DNA from: Plantago elongata
Lineage: Eukaryota; Streptophyta; Magnoliopsida; Lamiales; Plantaginaceae
Direction of reading: 5' to 3'
NCBI GenBank assembly: GCA_036897095.1
Contig: JAYMSP010000907.1
Span: forward strand, 1-39,176
Length of the DNA stretch: 39,176 nucleotides
Program-made: the position numbers and the translations under genes
Notes under the pieces: generated by a model
Told to the model about the DNA's origin: nothing
What the model saw: the letters and a program-made list of their open reading frames with translations, nothing else
Database searches by the model: none
Part shown: one piece after another, positions 11,140-22,544 of the stretch
Layout: the number at the start of each line of letters is the position of its first letter
How positions within the stretch are numbered: position 1 is the stretch's first letter

Positions 11140-13380
11140 TTCAATTTCCCATCCCATTTTATATCTCTCATCATGTCTTGCATTAAAACATGTTACTTCA
11201 ATCTCAAAGTCTATGGCCTTGTCTATGAGGAGTGGAAACCTTCTAGGGGAATTAGACAAGGTGATCCCATATCACCTTATCTATTTATCTTCTAATATGA
11301 ATTGTTCACTCATTTGCTTTTGTATAACCAACATGTTTCATTCCTCTGAAATCTAGTCAAAATAGACCTGATACCCCCTCCTTAGTTTTCCTGATGATTG
11401 CATGGTTTTTTGCAAGATCACTCATAAGTCTATAGCTGGTCTTTTAGTATGAGTAGTTATGTCTTAGCCTTTGGGAAACATGTTTGCTAGAAAGAATCTA
11501 GGATTTTGTTCTCTCCTAATACTCCTATCCCTAATAGGAAGCTTATCACTGATCATCTCAATGTGATTCACAATAAAAGAAAAGATAAGTACTTGGGACT
11601 TCCTTTACTTATGGGTAATAGAAAGAGGGATCTTTTAAATCATGCTGTAGATAAGTTCTTTCAAAGGTAAATGTTGGTATGCAAAATTTTTATCTTATGC
11701 TGGTAGAAGAATTCTTATCAAGGCTTCTCTAACATTATTCCTACGTATTGCATGTCTATTGTTAAGATTCATTCTACTTGTATTGATAAAATTTATAGTA
11801 TTCACAAACATTTTCTTTGGAATAGCTCTAAGCAGGGTAAGAGTAGAGGGAAAGTTAACTGGAAAATAGTTTGTTCTCCTCCTTCTAAAGGGGGCCTTGG
11901 GATTAGGAACCTTCATTTCCTGAATCAGTCCTACACCCTTAAGCATATATGGAAACTTCTAACTAATCCTTCTTTTCTTTGGGCTATGCTTGCTAAAGCT
12001 TAGTATTTTCCCAACTCAACTCTTCGGCAAGCTATTGAAAGAACTGGACATAGTTGGATTTGGAAGCAAATACTTAGACAAAGAGAAATTTTTAAAATGG
12101 TATTGCTTTGACCATTGGTAATGGGCAAAGCATTGGTTTTTGGAAGGATTGGTGTCTTCTAGATAAGGTATTGCAAGACTATGTAATTCATAAGCATGAT
12201 CATATTGCTAATGTGTCTGATGTGGTTTGCCAAAATAAATGGAATGTTGATCTCTTAAGAGATTATGTGTCTGAGGACCTGGTTAAAGAGATTATGAGAA
12301 TGCTTATTCCTATTGAATCTCAACAAAATATGTTAATCTGGAGACCAAATCCTCTTGGGAAATTCACAATAAAATATGCTTATAATTATCTTCTGCTTGC
12401 TTCTGAGGAGCTTAATGTTCACTGTAATTGGCATACGATTTGGAATCTCAAAACAACTCCAAAGGTTAAATTCTTCATGTCGATTGTGGCTTGGAATAGA
12501 CTTCCAGTTGCTCAACATCTTTGGAAAAAAGGTATTCTTGACTCTTCCCTGTGCAGCTGCTGCAATCAAGCTGATGAATCTTGCAATCATCTTTTTCTTG
12601 ACTGCCTGGCCTTTTCTAGTCTTGGCAATTCTTTAATCCCGGTAGCTCATGGTGAAAAAGTTAAAAGATATGGTTTCTGCTATTTTCCAAACTCAAGCAA
12701 ACTCCACTAGCCAACTCTTATTTTTTCACTTTTGCTGGTTTGTTTGGAAAGCAAGGAATGAAAAAAATTTCAGGAACAAAACTCCTAATCTTAGATTTCT
12801 TGAGCACTAACTTAGGAGTTTCCAGAAAGATGTTTTGTCTTTAAATGCCAGGAATCAGCATAACAAATAGGTTATCCAATGTCAATGGAAACCATCTGAG
12901 TCAGGTTCTCACTCTTTAAACATTGATGGTTCAGTGGATCCAATACTCAAACCTGGTGGTTTAAGAGTTGTTGTCCGGAACTCTATAGGTGATTTTGTAG
13001 GAGCCGCAGCTGAATATATTGGTATGGCAGATATTAACACTGTGGAACTCCATGCATTAAGAACATGATTACTACTTGCTTTGTCTCTTAATTAATGTTA
13101 CTAAAGTCAAAATCCAAACTAATTCAAAGTATGTTTGTTCTTGTTACAATAGGAAGGCGGTCGCACAATGGAAGCAACAACCTCTGATGCAGGACATAGC
13201 TAAGCTTGTTGGAGAATTCCATGAAGTGGAAGTATCTTTTGTCTATAGGGAAGCAAATTCGGTAGCAGATGCAATTGGCTAACTGGCCGAATAGGCCTTC
13301 TTTTGTTCAACATGAAACAAATCATGTTCTTTTGCAAAACACTAATATTGCAGTTTGAACTGTCCTATTTGACTTGTAAC
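11140..13380 (+). mobile_element. decayed non-LTR (LINE) retrotransposon, 5'-truncated
   Basis: In several broken frames the plus strand encodes the order typical of a plant LINE ORF2. Reverse transcriptase pieces include FPSHFISLIMSCIKT (from about 11146) and GIRQGDPISPYLF (about 11248-11286), then LSFPDDCMVF (about 11382-11411), where the catalytic F/YADD has become FPDD. A conserved stretch KVNWKIVCSPPSKGGLGIRN lies at 11752-12003. A zf-RVT-like region with WKDW, NLKTTPKVKFF, LCSCCNQADESCNHLFLDC lies at 12108-12710. An RNase H relic follows, with LNIDGSV (about 12916-12936), GGLRVVVRNS and FVYREANSVADA (about 13240-13275). Stops and frameshifts interrupt it throughout, so it is inactive. 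The 5' end (endonuclease) is missing, and no clear poly(A) tail or target-site duplication was found. Confidence 0.88.
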
Positions 13381-14140
13381 TAAATTATCGCAGGATGTTA
13401 CTACTATCACTCCCCGCCAAGTTGTGGCTTCTAATGGGGACTAGATGTAATAACTTTTAATCTATCTATTAGTATGCTTATGGCTTCAAAAACAAAATAG
13501 GTCTTCTCCCTAAAGCTACAAACATGGACTACAAAGGACACAAAGCCTTGGCTAGTGAAGGTTTCACCGGACCATATTCCTATCATCAATAACACCCTTA
13601 AAAGTTTACTAATAAGGCACACATCATTACTATTCAACCACATTTAATTCATTTGTTCACTTACCTTAAAGAGCATTTAATCAAATTCTAAACAGACACA
13701 TGCAAGTTGTACAATATAATCAAACCTTCATAAATTCTTATTCATAGTGAAATTAATATAAAACGAATCAAGACGAATTAGTAGTGTTTATATTGTTTCT
13801 ACTCTTCCTTTAATGCTACCTAAATAAGTACAAACACATACAATACCAGTATCCGAAATCTATAATAAGTCGGGTATTAAATCGATTTGAGAATTTATTG
13901 TTCAACCTAGGTATAGAAGTACACATAACATTTATCGTGTTGCTCTGGCACAGGGTGTACACAGCGTAGCGTGCGAGATCCCAGTGCCCAGATCACTGTG
14001 TCTGCAACTATTTATTTGAAATGTGATGAATAAAATACTAATTCAGAACAGCAGAACAAAAAACAGCACACTATGTGTGTGAGTGTGACCATGGCATAAA
14101 TTATACACTAAACTATCATCATCAAAACCAATAAACAACA
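13381..14140. other. AT-rich spacer between the LINE relic and NPGR1
   Basis: No ORF or RNA gene was recognised. The left margin may still hold the LINE 3' end. Confidence 0.4.
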
Positions 14141-14780
14141 ACAGTCGTGCTCTCTCATCTCTCTCTCTCAACACCTCTGTATATTCCCCATTGTATATTC
14201 CCCATTAGCAGCTCAACCTCATTACCCAATGCTAGTATTCTCTTGCTTCCTCAGTTTTTACTAGTCAAACAAAACCAACTACCAAACAAAAATAGTGAAA
14301 CCCAACACTCTTCTCTGTAACAACGATGATTCAAATTGTGTCGTCAATATCCATCTCAGATCGGATTTCAAAATTCTCATCTTTTTGGTAAGCCCACTAA
14401 CCCCTTTTCGTGCTTTCTTTTCATTCCATCTTTTGGTCCCCTGACTGGAAATCTGTATGGCCTAGTGCTTTTGTCTTTTGGGATTCTTGATTCTATTTGA
14501 ATTCTTGCTTTAATCGTTGATGATTATGGTAATGTCTACACTATTATCATTTACTTTGTTTATTGTCGTTTAGCTGATCCAGTTAGCTCATCACTCTTTA
14601 TGCATGAGGATTCACTTAATTCCAACTGTCTGCTTACTGTTTGTGGAAATGCTTACCTGAATTTTATTTCATGTAAAAGGTGAAGAGACATTGGTGATAT
14701 AGGCTAGAGAGTGTTGGCCTTTTTCTGGGGTGTTGATGACAGAAAGAGCAACTCTGGGTTGAACTTTTGAATAGGCGAAA
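14141..14780 (+). promoter_or_regulatory. probable 5' UTR region of NPGR1 with pyrimidine tract and a leader intron
   Basis: A CT-rich tract (CTCTCTCATCTCTCTCTC) at about 14150-14170 marks a typical plant leader. A good donor TTTTTG|GTAAGC near 14388 and acceptor-like AGs near 14680 and 14701 suggest a 5' UTR intron ending shortly before the ATG at 14781. The duplicated word GTATATTCCCCATT appears twice in a row near 14180-14205. There is no transcript evidence, so the exon limits are inferred. Confidence 0.4.
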
Positions 14781-17654
14781 ATGCTGTGCGCTTGTTCTGG
14801 GGAGCAGTTTAAGTTGGAAGAGCCAGTGCCTCAATCACCCGAGTCTTTGGCCACGAGGGATTTCTCTGCCAGTGGCATTTCGTCGAGGACTGGAACTGGT
14901 GATTGGGAGTCGAAACTTGAAGATGCTCAGGTTGATGAAGCCGAGTCTACCTTGAAGGAAGCACTCACTCTGAACTATGAGGTAGTTTCCTTATAATAAC
15001 TTGTAACTCGGAAATGAATTTTACAACTTAATAACCTGATCTAACTCTTTGCAGAGTGGTATTTTGGAATTTCTTGTACTTAGTGTTCAGAGATTTAATC
15101 TGATATATGGATTGATTGTCTGCTTTACTGTTTTATTGCTCTTGTTAAATATCTATATTTTGTGGACGGAGAACTATTTGATCTTCTTGGCACCTGATTG
15201 AAGTTGGTTAATTGGTAATGTACATGGGCATATAGGAAGCTAGAGCATTGTTAGGGAGACTCGAGTACCAAAAGGGCAACTTTGATGCGGCGCTTCAAGT
15301 CTTTCAAGGGATTGACATTAAAATCTTGTCACCAAAAATGTCTACAACCATCGCTAAAAGAACTCAACCTCGGAAATCACGGTCCAGAGGGAAAACTTCT
15401 CTAGCTGGTTTGATGTCATTGCATTCAGTGAGTCTACTCCTTGAAGCAATCCTACTCAAAGCAAAATCCTTAGCTGAGCTTGGACGAATTACAGGTAAAA
15501 GTCGTTTTAGCTTTTAACTAACTGCACAACATGTTAGTCAGAATTTAACCCATGTTATTGGCATGTGTCTGTTTTGGGTTTCTTCTGAATACCAGAAGCT
15601 GCAAGAGAGTGCAAGATGATTTTGGATACAGTTGAGGCAGCTCTGCCTAATGGATCACAAGCAGAAATACATGAAGATGCGAAGCTACTGGAGATGTTTC
15701 ACAGAGCACTTGAGTTGCTTCCACAGCTGTGGATTCAATCTGGATCTCTTGATGAAGCCATTGTTGCATATCGGAGAGCTCTAGTCAAGCCTTGGAATCT
15801 GGATCCACAAAGACACGCAAAGTTACAAAAGGATTTAGCAGCTACATTGCTGTATGGGGCTGTTGAAGCCTCCGATCCTTCCCAACTGAAAGCAAAAGGA
15901 TCAACATTTCCGGAGAACAGCATGGAGGAATCTATCCTCCTCCTATTCATACTCATGCACAAAATTCTCTGTGGTGAGATTGAGTGGGATCAAGAAGTTA
16001 TAGATCATTTAGCTTTTGCACTCACGATGTCTGGGAATTTTGAGTCTTTGGCAAATCACGTGGAACAGGTTCTTCCAGGTGTATATGATAGAGCTGAGAG
16101 GTGGTACTTTCTTGCTCTATGTTACAGCGCTGCAGGCCAGGACCAAATAGCCTTAAGCCTTTTGAAGAGAACTTTAGGTTTATCTGAAGCTAAACGCAAA
16201 CCTCATATAAGATCATTCTTGTTAGGGGCAAAACTGTGTACTCAAGATTCTACAAGATCTTCTGATGGAATAAACTTTGCGCGTGCAATAGTTGATTGTA
16301 AGTCTGTAGAAAGAAATGAGCATGTACTAAGCCAAGCTCATAAGTTTCTCGGGATATGTTATGGAAATGCAGCAAGAGTATCCATGTCTGATATTGAAAG
16401 AGTTAATTTACATAAGGACTCGATCAGTTCCTTAAATCATGCCTTGGTTATGGGCTCAAAGGATCCAGAAATAAGCTTTAACCTTGGGTTAGAATATGCA
16501 GTTGAAAGGAATTTGGGATTGGCCTTTGAGAAAGCAATGTTACACTCGAGAATCACTGCTGGAAGTTGTTCAAAGAGTTGGAAGTTATTGGCTCTTGTTG
16601 CATCTGCAGAACAGAGACTGAAAGATGCTGAAGCAATCGTCGATTTAGCTTTGGATGAAACAGGAGGCCTCGATCAGTTGGAGCTGCTTAGGTTGAAAGC
16701 TGTCATCCAGATTTCTCGGGAGCAACCAAAGCAAGCTTCAGAAACCTACAGGATTTTGCTAGCTTTAATTCAAGGACTCAGTGAACGTGATGAGAAGAAA
16801 GCAAACGAGGTATGTGTATGAGATTCAGGGAATATTTATTTATTATCAGAAAAGAGTCTTATGTGGAGTACTTTTAGAATCTCTAATTTTCAAAATAATG
16901 ATCGTTTTATTTTTACAGACACAAGCTGAGAAACAATTGGAATTGGAAGCATGGTTAGATTTGGCAGGAATTTATTCACACCATGAATCATGGCATGATG
17001 TGAGTATTTGCCTAGATAAAGCTAAGGCTGCTGATTTCTACTCTCCTCGTGGTTGGCATGTAACAGGTAGCATTACATACCAGCCTTTCATATATATATA
17101 TATATCTCCCATGGTCACTAAGCCACCTGCATATAGACCTATCTAGTCATCATGGAAACCTTTGGCTTAAAAAATTACACCAAACCTATATTGAGAAATT
17201 GTAATGTGTAAATATAATCCATTGAGCATAAAATATGAGGTTTCTTGTGATGGTAGACTATATGCATGGTGGTGAGCATAGATAGTTGTTTCCTTTTATT
17301 TTTTATGTCTAGCATACTTAAGGTGTTTTCTCATATGTTACAGGAAGAGTTCTTGAAGCACAAGGTGGATACAAGGAAGCAATTGTTGCGTACTCCATGT
17401 CTCTATCAATAGATCCGAATTATGTCCCCAGTATAATATCATCTGCAGAAGTGCTGATAAAGATTGGCAATGATTCACTACCAATTGCAAAAAGCTTCAT
17501 AATGAACGCACTGCGCTTGGAACCCATGAATCATGATGCATGGTTGAACCTTGGCATCATTTACAGAACAGAAGGTTTGGTTCAGCAAGCTGCAGATGCA
17601 TTTCAGGCTGCACATGAACTTAAGCTCTCTGCTCCTGTTCAAAGCTTCGAATGA
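14781..17654 (+). CDS. NPGR1: NPGR1, TPR-containing calmodulin-binding protein (no pollen germination related 1)
   Basis: Five coding exons, 14781-14981, 15236-15494, 15596-16809, 16919-17066 and 17344-17654, join in consistent phase and give 710 aa, close to the roughly 700 aa of Arabidopsis NPGR1. The N terminus MLCACSGEQFK and the following SPESLATRDFSASG, DEAESTLKEAL and EARALLGRLEYQ are hallmarks of this clade. TPR-like helices run through the protein, for example WIQSGSLDEAIVAYRRAL, AERWYFLALCYSAAGQ and, at the C terminus, HDAWLNLGIIYRTEGLVQQA. In the family, NPG and NPGR proteins bind calmodulin and form, with HYCCIN and EFOP partners, the complex that anchors PI4K-alpha-1 at the plasma membrane. 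NPG1 is needed for pollen germination. All domains are present and no lesion is seen, so the gene is probably functional. Confidence 0.92.
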
Positions 17655-18890
17655 CATAACATATGCTTTTGGTTCAGAGTACCTAGTACTAATGGAAATG
17701 GTGACTTCTTGGAAAATACAGTGCCCCTTCATTGATCTTGTATCTTTGTACAGATGAAATGATGAATGATTGTTCTGAGAGGAAAGGGAGCAAAATTGGA
17801 GGGAATGTTTTTGGTATTATAATGGCATTTATTCATTCAAATCGACAGGGTTAAGTTTTCATATCCGGTATATATTTTTAATTTTATCCCCGGTTCAAAT
17901 TCAAAATGAAAATCCAACTTGGCTTTCACCACATTGGAGAAATGAATTTAGTTCAACGGGAAATACTCTATAATATCGTAAGCATTTTCCGAGATACTGC
18001 TAAACATTTTTTGAAATTTCTGTAGCTTTATTCAGATATCGGAAATACTCAAATACAAATACATTCTGATTGCTGGGATAGAGATATTATCCATGTAACT
18101 TAGGTAGTTCAAGTCTTGTTTTTTCTTCAATATAATAATTTTTGCAAATTGATCTAATAATATTTGTGTATGCAATTGTTCAACCTTCTTCTTGTTGCAC
18201 AATCCAAAACCGTGTCGAGCGGATTATATTGAGAGTGTGTCAACGTGCATTTCAATTTTGTCTTAGTATTATTATATCGACTTCAAAATTGATAGTATCT
18301 CGTTTTATCATTGTTTTAGGACAACTTCAAAGTGAAGGCATCTATATCTAGTAATTTAATGGTGGTTGATGGAGATTGCTTATCTTTTTAAAACAGGATT
18401 AACTGTTAAATAGACTAATTATTCTTTTCTTTTTCCTTTTTCAAGGATAAATCATCAACGGTTTTTTTAGGCACATGATTCATTTTTGTTTTTTTTGATT
18501 TGATGTTAGTTGATTTGGCTCAAGAAAATCTTGGGAAGGTTTGACAAAACTTTCTATCAATATAATGACTGCTGATCAGGGTCGTGACAAACACACACTT
18601 ACATTATAAGTTACAAGGTGGATTGCAAAATCTGGTCGTTGGAAAATTACTCTGAAGATAATTAACAAGTGATACCTCTGTCATGGAAGAATATGAAACT
18701 TATGAATCAAAATCAAGAAGATAAGAGCTGCTGATACTATTAGAAAGGACATGTTAACATAAAAATATAAGAGTCAATGCTCAGAGATATAAAATACTCC
18801 ATATGCTGATTAAAAACAGGAAACAGGATGAATATTATGGTGTTTGACAAAGAAATTGTGTGCCCACTACTTATTGATCAAGTCTTCGTA
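17655..18890. other. spacer after NPGR1
   Basis: The first 150-200 bases are probably the NPGR1 3' UTR. The rest is AT-rich with T-runs. The short ORF at 18142-18351 has no family resemblance, and no mobile element was recognised. Confidence 0.4.
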
Positions 18891-18894
18891 GTAA

Positions 18895-18902
18895 TATAAA
18901 TA
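18895..18902 (+). promoter_or_regulatory. TATA box of the ZCF37-like gene
   Basis: TATAAATA lies 46 bp before the ATG at 18948. A transcription start about 30 bp downstream would leave a leader of only some 20-25 bases. The placement is inferred from the motif and spacing. Confidence 0.5.
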
Positions 18903-18947
18903 CACATACCTTAATCTTCTTGACAACTTCTGATCTGATCACTCCAA

Positions 18948-19688
18948 ATGTTCATTTGTGGCAGCAAAAATTTCCCCCAAGGCGAAAATGAGCTCTGTAA
19001 CAGCCCCTGCCGTACCCCGAAGAGGTGCAAACTCTCCAACTTTTTCAAGAACAAAGAAAAGAGCAACAAGATCAATCCTTTCGCAGAGCTAGGACACGAC
19101 AGGTTTAGCCAACTTCTAGCAGAACATGAAAGCAGGAAGCAGCAGATATATGCAGAGTTGGGGTCTGAAAACATCTCATTGGTCCGGTTTGTTTATACCA
19201 ACGACTCAAATGTCATCAAGCCAATAGTTGTACGAACATTGGACAAGAGCAAACGACTGAGCATTAGCCCCAGGTGTAGCAGTAGTTCATATTACAAGGA
19301 TCAATATGAGATTCCGAAGAGTGATGTATTGGTTGTGGATGTTCCAGAGCAAGAAGAAGATTTGGTTGAAAAGAAAAGGAAGAAAAGGTCTCTCAGAACA
19401 TGTAGGCTTGACAACTTGGGGCGACGTTTTTGCTATTTCCTTGCGATTCTAGTGATGATTCTCTTGCTCTTGGCAATATCCAGTCGGGTTTTCGCCATTT
19501 TTTGCTTGACAATTGGTTGGTATATACTTCCAGGTATAGATGCAGAGAGCCAAAATAGGAGGAAACTTAAGAGGAAAAAAGAAAGTAGTACTGTACATAG
19601 CAAAAGAGTATTTTCTCCAAGAACTGGAGTTATAAGTGATTGCCTATCAGAAGATAAAAATCAACATGTACGTAGAAGAAGAAGCTGA
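18948..19688 (+). CDS. ZCF37-like small membrane protein
   Basis: An uninterrupted 246-aa frame. Residues 43-98 (NPFAELGHDRFSQLLAEHES, then QQIYAELGSENISLVRFVYT and KPIVVRTLD) resemble the conserved core of plant ZCF37/UPF031279-type proteins, whose function is unknown. A Ser-rich segment (104-115) and a highly basic stretch KKRKKRS (142-148) follow. Then come one or two hydrophobic segments, about 161-178 and 180-196 (FLAILVMILLLLA, VFAIFCLTIGWYIL), which predict a membrane anchor or hairpin. The tail is basic and ends RRRRS. The family call rests on my memory of the core motif, and the membrane call on the hydrophobic run. No intron is needed. Confidence 0.65.
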   Translation: MFICGSKNFPQGENELCNSPCRTPKRCKLSNFFKNKEKSNKINPFAELGHDRFSQLLAEHESRKQQIYAELGSENISLVRFVYTNDSNVIKPIVVRTLDKSKRLSISPRCSSSSYYKDQYEIPKSDVLVVDVPEQEEDLVEKKRKKRSLRTCRLDNLGRRFCYFLAILVMILLLLAISSRVFAIFCLTIGWYILPGIDAESQNRRKLKRKKESSTVHSKRVFSPRTGVISDCLSEDKNQHVRRRRS

Positions 19689-20840
19689 AGAATTTTGTTT
19701 TCCTGTGCCCTTTATTTCATCTTAGTTTTGGATGTACGTTTTTATCTTTCTATCCCAATTCTTTTGAAAAATTATTTATTCTTGTCTGTATATAAAGAAC
19801 TCTGATTAAGAGTTAGATTTCCAAATCAGGGAGTCACCAGACCAGGTTCTTGAATCTTGGTGTTATCACTCTTCCATGTATCGTACATTGTAACACTTCG
19901 AACAACCGTTATAATTATAATACAACACACTAAAAGTTGTTTTTTAATCTACTAACTTCTTATTTTAAACTGTGATGCTGATGTTGAAGAATGAGAATAA
20001 AATAACATTGTTCTTATCTACTTGGAAAATTTACAAAAATTGAGTAGGTATTACGGGTTTTGTCTGAGATCTATGTACATTTACTTGTAAGTGTGAGATT
20101 TTTGGGTATATATAAAATACATTTTCAGAATTTATATTCACTAATTAAGTGGGTGCAATGGATATAGTGTACATATGTGATCCTATGTTTATTTGCTTTT
20201 GTTTTTGTATTTGAATTGGAGATTTAAAATTATGATCGTGGAGATTTCTTCTATTTGTTTGGTTATGTGGTGTATTGGCTTAAGATGTCTGATGTTTACA
20301 TAAAACCTCAAAACCATGATAGATAACATAATTTAGAAAGGTTTTATGTTCTGTTTTTGTATATACAGAAAAAAAAAAAAAACCTGGTGTTTCTGAAACA
20401 CCACCGGATAACACTAGAACTATTTGTGGTGGTTTGTGAGTTGTGATCTTACTATCTGTCTTTACTGAGTACAGTGGTTGGCTACCTTTGCTTTTCTTGC
20501 ATGCTTTTGTGGTCACACCTTTCGTATTTGCTATTCTCTTTTCGTAAAAAAAAAAAAAATCTTTTTCTCTCTTCTTCTTGACTTCTTGTTACTGTCTAAG
20601 TGTCTTCAGGGGAGTGTGTTTGTGGTGACGTTACTCTTATTTGTGTTTGGTCGACCGTTTTCTTTGACTTCTCTAACTTTATATAAATAAAAAATATTCG
20701 TGTGAGCAGCACACCTGTGAGTCGTGGGTTTTGATACTTGGTCATATTCGGTTCTAATAAAGACTCTCCTTGTTCGCATGCATTTATTTTTATGTTTGTG
20801 GTTGTGCATTCGAAATTGCTAGATATAGTATGCATTCATA
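19689..20840. other. spacer with homopolymer runs
   Basis: Holds an A14 run (20369-20382) followed at once by the perfect palindromic hairpin GGTGTTTCTGAAACACC (20386-20402), and another A13 run near 20546. No gene was recognised. Small ORFs at 20280-20516, 20478-20690 and 20596-20835 are low-complexity. Confidence 0.4.
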
Positions 20841-21060
20841 CTGGGGTGCTTGGGGTTCCGACTGCCAGCATCCTGTGTGGATGACTTACTTGGGGCAGTT
20901 TCTATAAAGGTGAGACATATAATGTGTATGCATTGGGAAACTGGTGTGTACGGAGTTCCGGCTGCCTACATTCAGTCCTATGTGCACACATGTTTTGTTG
21001 AAAGAGTGTTGTGATACTGTTGGGGTGTATGTGGTTCCGGTTGTCTGCATTCAACGTGTG
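20841..21060. repeat. three spaced copies of a GGTTCCG-centred repeat
   Basis: CTGGGGTGCTTGGGGTTCCG (20841), CTGGTGTGTACGGAGTTCCG (20941) and TTGGGGTGTATGTGGTTCCG (about 21020) are each followed by a related (C/T)TG(C/T)C(T/A)(G/A)CAT(T/C)C word. The first two are exactly 100 bp apart and the third about 79 bp further on. The homology between copies is confined to about 35 bases. The origin is unknown. Confidence 0.6.
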
Positions 21061-21084
21061 TCCTACTCACTAATGTACAAAAAA

Positions 21085-21086
<2 letters not shown>

Positions 21087-21142
<56 letters not shown>
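21087..21142. repeat. (TAA)n microsatellite
   Basis: About 18 uninterrupted TAA units. Such tracts are length-variable between individuals. Confidence 0.95.
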
Positions 21143-21144
<2 letters not shown>

Positions 21145-21790
21145 AACTATTGTGCTTTATGTTTTATATTTACTGTTTGGACAAGGTAGAGTTTAATAAA
21201 AAGTCCGAGTGTGGTTCTTTTGTTCTGATAACTCCATGCTTATTTGTGTATGCTACCTACATTCTTCCTTAACCTCCTTCTTGTTTTTCTTGTGGAGTTT
21301 ATGGCTGGCTTCTTTGTTTTGCCCACACTGACTTGTGGTTTGTGTTTCCGCAACACTCTCTTCTGGTTACACTCTATGACAGTGACTTGTTTGTCCCCTT
21401 ATATTTTAGTCTTTTTCATTTTAAAATGATTTTTTGACAAATTAATTAGTCATTTAAATAAACAAAAGCAACAACATTATAATAAACACTATAAATATAA
21501 AATTAAGACAATGAAAATTAAATAATACCTCTTCGAATTCACCATAATTATCATAATCGAGATAATATTTCGAAGACATCTCCTCTCCTTCCTTATTTGT
21601 TTGTTTAATGTACTCGTGTAGTATCAATTATATAGTCGGTGAAAATATGGAATTTTGTGGTATATTTAATAAATATAGGACCAACTTTTCTATTTACACT
21701 ATTTTTGGGACTTTTTATAATATATTAAAAGTTATCATGCGTTTAGTAAAATTTATCATGCGTTTAAATTACTGTGGAAATATCATCAGT
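21143..21790. other. AT-rich spacer upstream of the OTU gene
   Basis: No coding or repeat family was recognised, apart from a near-duplicate ATCATGCGTTTA word at about 21733-21765. Confidence 0.4.
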
Positions 21791-21920
21791 CCGGACCGGG
21801 CCTCAAGAAGCTCAGCCCAGCTCAGCCCAGCCCATGGTCATCCCCATATGAATAAAACCTTTGCTTATCTTGCTGCAGAAGTGTTAATGCTGGTTTGGCA
21901 GCTGCACCAAGTTATGTCTT
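21790..21920 (+). promoter_or_regulatory. possible non-coding first exon of the OTU gene with CAGCC-type short repeats
   Basis: AGCTCAGCCC is repeated twice and followed by AGCCCA at about 21810-21833. A strong donor CTTG|GTGAGT at 21920/21921 ends a plausible leader exon. A partner acceptor could be GGTACAG at 22575-22581, in which case translation would start at Met 22590. Otherwise the leader may be unspliced and start at 22545. Confidence 0.35.
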
Positions 21921-22544
21921 GGTGAGTACCGTTTCCTCCAAGCAAAGCAAAACAAATTAAGCTTAACAAATCATTTCCAGATTCTCATTCCATTGGATTC
22001 TCAGGTATATATGATTATTTTATTCCTTGCTTTTATTCCAATTGCTTCATTTGGCCATCTTCTTTTTTTTCAATTGCTGATCATTACCTCTTGTCAAGAT
22101 ATCAAGATTTCAGTTCATCATTGTTTTTTTGTTATAACTCTTCGTACTAAAGAGGGAAATTGGAGAAAAATGTTTTTTTTATAGCTCTGCTCAAAACCCT
22201 TCTTTGATTTTCTCTTTAAGGGAGAATTGATGCTTTATTCCTCAATAGGTATGGATAATAGATTTAGTAATCTACAGCATTATTGTGTCTGGGTTGCTGG
22301 AAGTTTATATATGTAGCGGTTATGATTTCACAGTGAGGTTTGTTTATATTATTGGTTGGGACAAGAGGTGTTTGTTTAAATGTCCCAATGGTTTGCTTTT
22401 GGTATTGATTAGTGAATGTGTCCGTTTTGTTTCGAAAGTATGCTTGTGAACTCAAAATCATTTGGTTTGCATTTGTTTGTGGCTGGGTAGACTTAAGGGC
22501 AGTGTGATTGGGTTCATTCTTTCTTCTGTACATGCTCTGTAATT

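Noticed and set aside
15735..15962. 75-aa minus-strand ORF
   Set aside because: Antisense shadow of NPGR1 exon 3.
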